Source: Gorsachius magnificus
Lineage: Eukaryota > Chordata > Aves > Pelecaniformes > Ardeidae
NCBI GenBank assembly: GCA_034008185.1
Contig: CM067082.1
Span: forward strand, 156,185,895 to 156,249,894
Reading direction: 5' to 3'
DNA length: 64,000 nt
The position numbers and the translations under genes were made by a program. Shown one piece after another: positions 50,201 to 59,911 of the stretch; within the stretch, counting starts at the first letter, position 1; each line of letters starts with the position of its first letter. Below the pieces are notes generated by a model. It was not told the DNA's origin. It searched no databases and worked only from the letters and a program-made list of their open reading frames with translations.

Positions 50201-50942
50201 AAATTGAAAGCCTCAAAGAGAAGCTGTGCTGCTCTCTGCATCAAGTGATCCCGTTTCATGGGGATGCCTTTCCTCACTAAGGAGGTGGGAATGGGAAAGG
50301 CTCTTGCAGGGTTTCTTTAGGGAGCAGATTTCACTGTACACAGTCCATGCTATCAATGGGAAGTGCAATGGAAGGCCGGCCATGGTAATTTCCAGTGAAA
50401 GGAACAACAAGGGTTCACCCATCTTGCTTGTCAGCTGTGTCTCCCCCTAATTGTATCCTGATGCTCGGTCTCTGTAATCTACGCACTTTTCCAGCATGAT
50501 TACAGCCTCAGTGGTTGCATGACTATGCCCAGCAGGCTCCCAACATAATGTACTAATAGAGGAAGAAAATGGCAGGAAATGGCAGAACCAACAGAAAGTT
50601 TCTTAGAGCCTTCCAGAGGCATTGTGCGAAGTGATATCTTGCCCACGTTGGGCTTTTCTGGCTCCAGAGAAAGAATATTTATAGCAGCCACAGGCTGAGG
50701 TGGTAGGGCTAGCTGTGTACCAGCTCTCAGCCATGAGTAACCATGTGGTTGGTATTTGCCTCCTCCCTGTGTGAAGCCAGATGCATGATTTTCAGCCATC
50801 TTTCTTCACATTGCGTCTGGACTCTTGAAGGGAAACTGAGCCCCTGTCCTAGTGATGCTCAGCTGAGAAATGGGCAGTTTAAGTGTATGTTTTTCACCCA
50901 TAATAGGGTTGTTGCCTATGACAGCAGCTGGGCATGGGTTAA
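50201..50942. other. Non-coding stretch, no gene recognised
   Basis: No repeat or gene signature beyond chance ORFs of up to 99 aa. Confidence 0.5.
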
Positions 50943-51062
50943 ATCATAGAATCATAGAATCATAGAATCACTTTAGTTGGAAAAGACCTTTAAGATCATC
51001 AAGTCCAACCTTTAACCTAACCCTGCCATCCCACCACTAAACCATGTCCCCCATGTGCCAGC
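50943..51062 (-). mobile_element. CR1 LINE 3' tail
   Basis: Three reversed tail units (AATCATAGAATCATAGAATC) followed by TTTAAGATCATCAAGTCCAA and CCTGCCATCCCACCACTAAA. Same subfamily as 38852-39080 but opposite orientation. Confidence 0.95.
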
Positions 51063-51227
51063 TCAGGTGGCATCTCTTCTTCCAAAATCACACAGTTTCT
51101 GTCCTACAAGAGGAAGACATATTTGTTCCCTACTTCTCCCCAGCTGTATTTCATCCTGTGATATGAAATACCATCCCATCAGAACTGTGGAACGGTGGGA
51201 AAAATACCCAAACACAGGTTAAAATTA

Positions 51228-51662
51228 ATGCTTTTTTTTTTTTTTAATTTTCATTATAAAGTTAACACATCTATCAAACTTAACTGGTAACAAAAAACAG
51301 TTACAAGACATCGCTAGTGTGCTGTCAGTAGAAAATAGGGTAAAAGCCAATGAGGTCACAAGCACAACAGCAGAGCAACAACACTGTCCCGATGAGTTAT
51401 TTCCGCAAATATATACTCTTACTAATATATACATTTATTCATAAAATAAATAATCATAAAAAAATCATCAGACTTAACAAAATACTGAGGAAAAAAAAAG
51501 GTGACAATCCTACTTTGTACAATAGCTTTGGAATTTCAGGTTGTATCATACATGCAGTCTGTACAAAGGGGTGCTCAGGTGGGGTGAGGACAGGGGCAGG
51601 CTGGGGAAGGGTTACAGACAGTGATGTAGCTTTGAAGAAGGCGATGTAATCAGGCAGACAGT
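51228..51662 (-). other. Terminal-exon/3'-UTR-like block of an unidentified minus-strand transcript
   Basis: Read on the minus strand, a good acceptor (TTTCCCTTCCCACAG) ends at 51663. It is followed by about 180 nt of balanced sequence, then an AT-rich UTR-like stretch with AATAAA at 51434-51439, and finally ATTAAA running into an A14 tract (T14 on the plus strand at 51232-51245). No protein is recognised in it. It could be the 3' end of a non-coding RNA, a distal alternative 3' exon of WNT3A, or a retroposed 3' end with its poly(A). Bases 51063-51227 hold nothing I recognise. Confidence 0.3.
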
Positions 51663-52779
51663 CTGTGGGAAGGGAAAGCAATAGTGAAAAAACCCACCCA
51701 CAAGAAGATACTTGTCCTTGACTGCCGGACAAGCATGTTTTGTACCATGGGGGAATCCCCTGGGGTGCTACAGGGCTGTGTTTTATGTCTTCCACACTGC
51801 TGGTGGGCTTGTCAGGGAGTCCAAAGCTACGACAGCTCTTGTTCAGGCAGGTTTTGGCCTGGGAGTGACAGAAAGTGATGCCATAAGAGATAAATTGAGT
51901 GGGTCTCCACTGAGATTAAGAGGTGTAAGGCTGAGCTGCAGTCAATTGGGCGGTGGGCAGGTAGGAGAGGTGGGCAGTGGGGCAACCAAGTCTGGAGGAA
52001 TGCGCACCAGTGGGAACCCGGGTTCTCAGTGGGGAGGATTCCATTGCATACAGGAGGATTCTGGAGGTTTTGGGAGCCTACCTTGGAAAGACTCAGGCCT
52101 CTTGTGCTTTCCAAGTGGTAGCAGTGGGTGGCAAGCGCATGTTGGGAAGGAGCCCTGACAAGATGGTGCCTTCCCTCAAAAACATGGGTGATACTCAGAT
52201 GCTTGCTAGCCTATGTCTGTAGCAGATGTGCCTTCAGGATTTTTTGGTGGAGTGGAATGAGTGGTGAGAAATAAATAAATACTAATAAATAATAAGAAGA
52301 AACTCTGAGAAGAAAGGAAAATAAGGAATGCATCTCCTCAAACCTACCCCACTCTCCACTTCCACACAGGGCTGTCCAAGACCTCCCTTGGTCCACAGAA
52401 CACATGTAAGAAAAGCAAGGTCTGCAGAGATGGATGAGGATACCAAGTCATGTGGAAAAGACCCTTGCAACTGTTGTGCTTCGGGAGCTTTCTCTGTCTG
52501 GATGGTATTCACATAACAGTAGGATTTTGCCTGTAGATGAATTGATGGGATTTGTCCATTTTCATTACGTGCTGACCAACAGGAAGAGCAGAGATGCTCC
52601 CTTGGGGTCAAACCCATTACTTAACAGTCAGTAAAGTGGATTCAAATAATTATACTTACAGAGTAGGTCCACCCTCTGCTTCCTTTGATCACTTGCAAGC
52701 CTGGCATTATGGAAATGATGCCTCCTGATTTATATCAGTTTAAGTGACAGCAGAACTGTGTTCATACACAATTTTCAAT
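51663..52779. other. Non-coding stretch, no gene recognised
   Basis: Overlapping ORFs to 148 aa (51712-52158 plus) without domains. GT/GG-rich around 51940-52060. Confidence 0.5.
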
Positions 52780-53340
52780 CTTAGATGTGAGATTTAGGTA
52801 TCTTGGAATGGGGTCCAGCTCATAGATTAAGACACACACTTGTAGATGTCCACAAGCACGTCTCCATGTGAGTTAGACATCTAAACAACCATATCTGAAG
52901 GAGATCTAGTCAGCACAGTCAGTGGGGCCCAGAGATGGGTTCAGCTTACCCTACAGTGGACACTTACACTTGGCCAGCTGAATTGTTCTCTGGCCTCCAC
53001 TGCTTATTGACTAGGATCTCAACTGAGCTCCTCATGTACAGGCATCTATTGCCATCTGAGATGCCATCTAAGATGGGGTTTCTGAAGCATTTGCATGAAG
53101 CTGGCAGATACACCACGTGACTTAAGTGAAGCCCACAATCTTCCAGAGTAGCTTCTAGAAGCCGGTGGGGTACCTTGGAGCATCCCAGATGGCTCTAGAC
53201 ACCTATCTTCAATAATTCAGTTCAGCTCTGGATACTATGTTTAGGCAAATGGAGCCCATCATTGGGCTTGTATGGGAGTTTAAGCACCTAGCTTACATGT
53301 AGATACTTATATATATAGATATTTAAGCATCTCACTTTGT
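52780..53340. repeat. Probable diverged copy or copies of the unassigned dispersed family
   Basis: Repeated short phrases typical of the family: GAGTTAGACATCTAAACAAC, CACTTGTAGATGTCC, TCTAGACACCTATCTTCA and TTTAAGCACCTAGCTTACAT. Orientation and limits unclear; weaker than the 48.1 and 62.2 kb copies. Confidence 0.35.
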
Positions 53341-53448
53341 ATTCCGAATCCCACCCCGATTACCACAGCCTGGGAGTTAAGTACTGGCCTCTCATTTGTC
53401 CTTGAGAAAATCTCCTCCTCCAAGGTGGAGATACACCAAAGACACCTC

Positions 53449-53610
53449 TGGAAACTGCAGCACAGTGAGAGCAGAATGACTTGCCCAAGTCTATGAAGAC
53501 ACTGGCAGTGTCGGGAATAAGGACTAAACACCTCTTTCTCGAAATGGAGGCCACATGAGTGTCTGTTTCCCACCAAACAGAAGCATTTGTGCCCTGCAGT
53601 GGTTAACAGA
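53449..53610 (-). mobile_element. MIR-like SINE remnant
   Basis: Phrases in order: GGAAACTGCAGCACAGTGAG, GAATGACTTGCCCAAGTC, GGCAGTGTCGGGAATAAGGA and TGCAGTGGTTAACAG. They follow the reverse complement of the MIR layout (gaaactgaggcacagagagg ... gtgacttgcccaaggtc ... gagctgggaatagaacc ... gtgctttaacc). The clearest ancient SINE in the window. Confidence 0.8.
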
Positions 53611-54944
53611 GGCCCAAAGCAGGAGGGTCCTGTCCCCGTGCTGAGTAGTGATGAACTGAGGATTGGTAGCTTTTGCTGGAACACACAAGAGAGGGCAGAA
53701 AACATGATTGGGGGGGGGGAGGGGCTAAGCCATGAAGAAAACAATTCAGCAAAAAGCAAGCCAGATCCCACTGCTGCCCAGTGAGAGAGGGGAAATCTAG
53801 AAAAGAGATTCTCCCATACTAAGAAGCCCTTGTTACAACAGCCAAGATTTAGCTTGGAGGGAGGTAGAAAATAAGAGGCATGTAGCTATGAAGAAGGGAC
53901 AGGACCTCCTCCCACCCAGCCCACCTTCTCTCCCATCATCTAACGCTCTCTCTACGTGTGCTGCTTGGGCACACGACTGGCAGATCTGAGTGAACATCCT
54001 GCTCACGCGCTACGCCACTGACACAGAGCGTTGCAGTCTTGGCAGCCTCAACTCTGGAGCAGATCTCTGGAAGAGCCGGGAGTCATTTTCCTATGGGCAG
54101 CCTATTTAACCAGGTGCAATGGCTGGTGTCTGCAGGGCAGTTTGATTTTGTGCCTTTTCATGGCCCTGTTTTATCTTCCCAAAGCATATCATTAAGGCAT
54201 CAAGGGAAGCCTGGAGTAATTTCCATACTGCAGAACCCAGGCCTGGATTCACAACTCCTAGCTCCTGCAGAGTGCTCATGCTGTAACCCTGAATATCCCC
54301 AGAAACATCAAACCCCGGGTTTTCAGCACTGAAACCTCTCCTTGAAGCTAAAGAAGTGACCCAAAGCTCATAGCATTTCTCCTGTATATGAACTTAAGGA
54401 TGGGGGCATGACAAGCATATGAACACACATGACAAATGTATTATAATCCATGGACATCTCTGTGGCAGTATATCTGAAAACACCAAAAATATTTTAGATT
54501 GAGTGGCAGAAGAAATTACTCTCTGAGGTTTGCTAATACAGAAATCCTGCAATGCTCAGCTAAGACTACAGCACTTTTGTCTGCAGGGCTGACGTGGTTG
54601 GTGCCGACTCAGAGATTTCCGTAACATATTGCATTCTGTGGTGTGGTTGTCCCTGCAGTCCCCTCCCAAGATTAAATCCCAAATGCTTTAGTTCTGCACA
54701 TGAAGCCCCCCATAAGGAGTGGAAACTATTCTGTAGACTTCAATATGTTTTGGAGAAGACTGTCAGTGCTGAGTATGACACTTAGCCAAAAGAGATACAT
54801 CAGGGGTCAAGTAATAGAAAATGTCACGCATTTCCCTCCCCGGGTTTTTTTTTTCTCTGAGAAAGAGAAGCCCCCAAATATTAAAACTAAACCAAACCAA
54901 GAAAAAACTCCTAAACTTTCTATTTCTTTCATAGAAAGAAAAGA
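53611..54944. other. Non-coding stretch, no gene recognised
   Basis: Contains a G run at about 53710-53717 with neighbouring G-rich sequence. Otherwise nothing. Confidence 0.5.
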
Positions 54945-55035
54945 GAGGAGGCCAAATTCACCCCTCACAGGTAACTCCACTGTATTTAATGAGGTTGGAT
55001 GTGGAACTGATGGGGCCCGTCAAACCCATCTGTTC
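54945..55035. repeat. Old repeat of the GTAACTCCACTG type
   Basis: GAGGCCAAATTCACCCCTCA followed by GTAACTCCACTGTATTTAAT matches the left arm of a common sauropsid repeat that is normally quasi-palindromic (ggccaaattc ... gtaactccactgaagtcaatggagttac ... gaatttggcc). The right arm is degraded here. Confidence 0.5.
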
Positions 55036-56735
55036 AGCTAAAGGAAAGGTTGGATAGCAGCATGTAAGAGGATGGAATTATGCTCCTTTTATTTTCATTT
55101 TTTACATCTGTGTCACTTAGTTGGATATCTTCTCCCTTTTCTCTGGTACCGCTAGACACATCCGTGATACAAACCATCTGCCTGAGGACAAACCTCATCA
55201 GAAGTGAAGACTGAAGGGAAGGGCACCATGGATCATGTAGGTTGAGTTGGCTAGCTCCCATTTGTGGGAAATGAATGATCTTTCCCTTTTGGCTATAGAC
55301 TGGTGAAGCTGAGGTGGAGGGGAATTTGTGACAGAAAACCGTTTCCAGACAAGTGCACAATTGAACTGTCTACACATAGGCATCTCGTGCCATTTTGGAC
55401 ACCCTACAGACTCTGACATATCTGCCCATGTTTAAAACTTGTGGGAGTCCTATGTCATTGAAGCAACAGCTGGGTCCTAATAGGATATTGTAGGACACCT
55501 AATGTGTCACCAGGTGCTTATATTATTGAGTGAAACCCTAAGTCCCCTCCATAAGAAAGTCCCTACCATTTTCAGAGAATGGGAGAACCTGAGGCAGAAG
55601 GCAGCTCTGGGTTGTACTTAGAGCATCTCTTAAACAAGGCCCAATGTAGGCATGATGATATATAGGGAGGGATGGCACCTCACTCATCATTGACTCCATC
55701 TTTCATATCAGTACAGTGCCAACCCTGACTTGAGACATCTAGTGTAGGCAGTGGAGTGGGATCTTAGTTTTCCAAACACACTTTCTGAATTCATGTGTAT
55801 TAGGGAGCAATGGCCCAAGTCCCTTCTTCAAAGCCATGGGGTCAGATGCAGGCCTAGCACGTGCACTCAGCATGCTCCCAGACCCCTAGCAGGCTCCCTC
55901 TCTTCCCTCATGATGGGAGACCCAGGACTAGGACCCTCAGATGCACTTGGGGTGATTAACAGGATTCACACAGGCATTTTTCATTGACTTTAGTAGCAGC
56001 TGCTCAACCCCTCATGTTATATCATCATGGTGTCTGACTAATTACAAAATAAAACTGAACAAGTATGCATAGGCTTCATTAAAAATCCCTTGAATGGGGT
56101 GGAAGTCCCCAACCACTGAGCTGTTTCAAGCCTGACCCCAGCTTTGAATGAAGGAGTGCAACTTCCAGCCCACCTCAGCTGATGGTCAGATTGTAGCTTC
56201 ACTTCCTTGACTCATGGTGGACTTCACATCATCAGAATGTATCCATCTAAGAGCTCATCATCTAGCATGAGCTCATCAGCTAAAGTCAGAGGAAAGACAG
56301 AGGTACACCCAGAGGGCAATTTACCAAACATAGCTTAGACACCATCCTAGGCTATAATGAATCACCTTCTGGACTTGTTTGTTTCTTGCCATTGATCCTA
56401 GCAGAAAGCTAGATAAACACCTTAGACTAGATGACATGGCCAGATGAAATAAATTCCACTGCTGCAGTCAAAATCAGTTTGTTCACCTTAAGAGGCAATT
56501 GCTCAGCAAATGCCTAGATTGTTGGTTTTTCCCCCCATGCTTCCCAACAAGCTTCACCTGCTAGTGATGTTGGGCTTGGTTCTGGTGCAAAAGCCGAAAT
56601 GGTGGATGTTAGCAAGCTGTGGATGGGCTGGGGTCAGAGTCCAGCTCCCACACGTGGAAGTCAAATCCTTCAACCCATTTCTTCACTGGTATGGCATAAA
56701 AGAAGGAGTTTGAAAACCCTTTGCTTAAAAATATT
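55036..56735. other. Non-coding stretch, no gene recognised
   Basis: Between 55365 and 55540 there are faint phrases of the dispersed family (CTGTCTACACATAGGCATC, GTAGGACACCTAATGTG). No gene seen. Confidence 0.45.
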
Positions 56736-56800
56736 AGGGTGAAATTAGTTGTGGGTGTGACCCTGCTGAAGTCAATGGGATTACAGGGACCATGACCTGC
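56736..56800. repeat. Short old repeat with the GAAGTCAATGGG motif
   Basis: GACCCTGCTGAAGTCAATGG is a typical phrase of the same sauropsid repeat group as 54945-55035 and about 5940-5995. Limits uncertain. Confidence 0.4.
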
Positions 56801-58779
56801 AATGATTTGCATCTTCGCTGTTGGGGCACCACTGACTGACAGAAGTACCTGGTGGGACGTGTCTAACATTTCTCGCTGTGACTGCTAGCACTGCGACATA
56901 TCTTCCCTTGTCTCATCTTTTTGAATTCATTGATATCTTCCACTGTATATGGAGTTTTCTTCACCGTTTGCTTTTCTTGACAGCTTGTGTTTGAATATTG
57001 GTTATTGTGGGAATTTCTTCCTGCAGTGGCTTCCTTCTCTATTTGCAGTAATGATCAGATTTTCCATTTCTCCCAGGCTCCATTACAAAAATCAGTCATG
57101 CATCCATTAATTGGTCCATCTTTCTCTCCATTTTTAATGATGTATTGCTTTCTACCAGTTGGTGTGTGGCCATCCATCGGGTGCAATATTTACATGTACA
57201 GCTATGATTGATCGGTTTTCTCCCCATTTTTTTCTTTGTCTCTCTTGATCTCTTCCTCGCTCCTTCCCTCCCTTCTGTGTTTCTGCTCTCATTTCATTGC
57301 AGCTTTTTTTTGCAGAGCACTGATAGAAGTGCCTCCATCAATAGGCAAAGCTTGCTTGTGCCCTTGGGCACAGCCCTGAGACAAATGGGTGATGCATAAA
57401 CTGCACCAGCCTAGGAGTAGTCCCAGGAGACGCCATGACTCAGAGTCAACCCTTGGAGGCATCATTTCCTCCTGTTTTCTCTCTGATGGGATTAAGCTCT
57501 GTTTGTTCCCTGCCTCTTCTGCATACTCCTCCTTTGGTTCCTGGGAATAAGCTGACATGCAGGGAGAGAAGAGCACTCTGATTTCTCTACATAGGTGTGA
57601 ACAGCCATGATAACGTTGCTGTGAAAAGACTCTTGTAGGTCACTGGGAGTTAGATCATGCCCCGTTTCCCTTCCTGTACTGAAGAGAAAGAAAAAAATGC
57701 CAGTCCATTGTCCTTTTCCTAAGATAGGAACCCAAAGGTATGGGTGAGGCAAAGAGGACACAGGACAAGTGTATCTGAGGCTAAACAGGCTACAGCTCCA
57801 TGCTTGATTACCACTCATTTATGCCAGTATCGACCAGGAATAACTCAAGCAGAGCTACAGAGCTGTGAATATCAAGGTGATGGGCTGAGAGTCACGCCTG
57901 ATACCCACGTGGCTGAAGGAAGCCTTGATGCCCATGGAGGAGGTGAGAGTTGTTTCTGTAAACTGGTAATCCTGATCTGAAACCAGAAGTAGAGCAGCAT
58001 GCAAAGACGGGGACTCAGAGGTGAACAGCAGAGACAGGGCAGCGCTGCAAAGTTGGGAGTTGGCTCTGTGTCCAAAGTTGTCCAAAACTCTGGGCTGGGT
58101 CAGAGTCTGGCTTTTGTGCATTTTAATCTGTTCTGCTTTTAGAGATGGGAATGGCTGTAGAAATTAGGCATGGAACAAAATTTGGCTCCAGTGTGAAACT
58201 GTTCCAGCTTGTGGGGGGTGGTGGTGGTGGGTTGGTTCACCGTCATGTAAATTAATGGGTGACAAGCAGTCCTTCAGAGTCATGTTCCTGACAAACGTGT
58301 GGTCTAAGGGTTTTGCTAAGTGCCAGGGGGAAGCCCGCATGAAGTGCAGAGAGCAGATGGACTAAGTGCACTTTCCACTGTTGGTGACGGCGTTCTTTAA
58401 CGAGGTGGGAGGTGTAAACACTTTCCCTTTCCTCCTCTATGGGAACAAGATGAGGTGCTGAGGAGCTGGATGTCCTATGCCCAGCAGCAAGTGTCCAGCC
58501 CTAGGAGACTCGCTCTGCACCGCATGTTTCCAAGGAAGCCTTGTTGGCTGAGCCACGTACTGGGCCACGGCTGGAGCAACATCTCCTTTCGTGGGATTGT
58601 CTCCTTCTCAATGCACACATCAAGTCCTCTTCACTTCACATATCAGGCACTAAACTGTTCCGTACCATTCACATCACCTGTGTGCCAACAGGGCATCTGC
58701 AGGAAACCATCAGCAGTCTCTTTTTTCCTCTCCCTCTCCTTCTCCCTCCCTCCCTCTCTACAGGTATCACTCAATCCTA
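56801..58779. other. Non-coding stretch just downstream of WNT3A
   Basis: Holds a G-rich patch at 58212-58232 (six G then GGT repeats, possible G-quadruplex) and a 43-nt uninterrupted pyrimidine tract at 58717-58759 followed by ACAG, which resembles a plus-strand splice acceptor. Short ORFs only. Confidence 0.5.
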
Positions 58780-59431
58780 TCTCAAAACTGGCAGAAGCTA
58801 CTATGCTAAAAAGTTCACGCGAAGAGCCTGCCCACTCTACAGCTCTATTATATATTTGTAGATTTCTCTGGTTCCAGGACAAAAGCAAAGGAGTATTTGC
58901 ATTTTTATTTTTTTTAAATCATTAATTTATCTGCTTTTATTTTTTTTTCTGCTGTTGTTGTTGCTCATATTGTACACAGAGTCTGGCCATTTGGTTATGT
59001 AGATAGATCTCAGAAAGCTTACTGCTGCTGACCAACACAGCCTCTGCCTGGCTGAGGGAAAAGGAGATACTTAGGAAGATGCAAGTCTTTCAAAGGACAC
59101 TTAATCACACGAGTCACTTCAGGTGGGTGAGAACAGAGCAAATCCATGCTTTTGCTGATGCTCTTCTTTCCAGCTCTGTGTTGTTGGCTGGTTGAAAACC
59201 CGTTGTCTCCTACAGGAGGCATCATTGGGGCGTAACTTGTGTGACTGCCAGATGTACCTCAGGATAGCCCGGAAGTCATTAGACCTATTCTATCCAACCA
59301 GTTTTAGCCTTTTTTTAAGTTTTTATTCTTTTAATATCAAAAAAGTAGACTTCTCTCATGTCTGCAACCTCAGAGGAAGTAGGCTCGAATCCATTTCTCC
59401 ACTTGGAGCCCAGCGAAGAGTTTTGCCTGAT
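58780..59431 (-). other. WNT3A: Probable WNT3A 3' UTR
   Basis: Begins directly after the TAA stop. AATAAA hexamers on the minus strand occur at 59431-59436 (overlapping the stop), 59322-59327, 58936-58941 and 58904-58909. The first is too early to serve the gene sensibly. The second would give a UTR of roughly 125 nt and the last pair about 530 nt. The stretch 58860-58990 is AT-rich with UTR-like texture. The true end is not determined from sequence alone; the left boundary is a guess. Confidence 0.5.
58904..58941 (-). terminator. WNT3A: Candidate WNT3A polyadenylation signals (paired AATAAA)
   Basis: Two AATAAA hexamers on the minus strand, 32 nt apart (58936-58941 and 58904-58909), in an AT-rich setting. 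Past the second, the minus strand becomes T-rich (TTTGCTTTTGTCC), which could act as a downstream element. Chosen over the hexamer at 59322-59327 only because of this context; either may be used. Confidence 0.35.
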
Positions 59432-59911
59432 TTATTTGCACGTGTGGACATCGTAGACTCGTATGCACTCCTGGCAGCGGACGTAGCAGCACCAGTGGAA
59501 GATACAGTGACACTTCTCTTTCCGTTTCTCAGTCCTTGTGTTGTGCCCGCGGCCACAGCACAAAAGGTCGCAACCATCAATCCCATGGGAAGTGACATTA
59601 CAGATCCTGTCACGGGTCCCAAAGGAACCTGTCTCAGGGTTGGGCTCACAAAAGTTTGGTGAGTTCTCATAGTAAACCAGGTCCTTCTCAGTTGGAGCCT
59701 TGAAGAAGTTGTATTTGGGCCTGAGGGTCTCGACCCAGCCACGGGATTCTCGATGTTTTTCCACCACCATTTCAGAAGCGCTGTCGTACTTGTCCTTGAG
59801 GTAGTCACCGATGACCCTGAAGTCTGGCTGAGACCACCAGCAGGTCTTCACTTCACAGCTGCCTGAGAGGCCATGACATTTGCACTTAAGATGCATGAGT
59901 TCAATGATAGA
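59432..59911 (-). CDS. WNT3A: WNT3A terminal coding exon (exon 4), C-terminal 159 residues plus stop
   Basis: Encodes the C-terminal part of a secreted Wnt ligand that binds Frizzled and LRP5/6 to activate beta-catenin signalling. On the minus strand a pyrimidine-rich acceptor ending CAG precedes base 59911, and the frame runs from [12 protein letters not shown] to [10 protein letters not shown] and a TAA stop at 59432-59434. It carries the Wnt signature [10 protein letters not shown]. The Ser in this motif is equivalent to human Ser209, the residue palmitoleoylated by Porcupine. The cysteine-rich C-terminal domain ([21 protein letters not shown]) is complete, and the glycosylation sequon CNVT is at the human Asn298 position. 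SQPDF after CWW, RP rather than RA after VETL, and RVYDVHTCK at the end favour WNT3A over WNT3. One oddity is Ile (codon ATC) just before CNVT, where human has Thr. Assignment is by recalled family sequence, not a search. Confidence 0.97.
   Translation of the reverse strand, partial: SIIELMHLKCKCHGLSGSCEVKTCWWSQPDFRVIGDYLKDKYDSASEMVVEKHRESRGWVETLRPKYNFFKAPTEKDLVYYENSPNFCEPNPETGSFGTRDRICNVTSHGIDGCDLLCCGRGHNTRTEKRKEKCHCIFHWCCYVRCQECIRVYDVHTCK

Noticed and set aside
49738..50280. Overlapping ORFs of 180, 154 and 110 aa on the plus strand
   Set aside because: All are produced by the 20-bp minisatellite, which has no stop in any plus frame. No flanking coding signal.
51228..51662. Protein-coding last exon
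   Set aside because: The minus frame after the acceptor gives no recognisable protein end, so it is kept only as a UTR-like block.
59192..59662. 156-aa plus-strand ORF
   Set aside because: Antisense shadow of WNT3A exon 4 plus its 3' UTR. The minus-strand frame is the conserved one.
59356..59808. 150-aa minus-strand ORF in another frame of WNT3A exon 4
   Set aside because: Overlaps the true WNT3A frame, no family resemblance.
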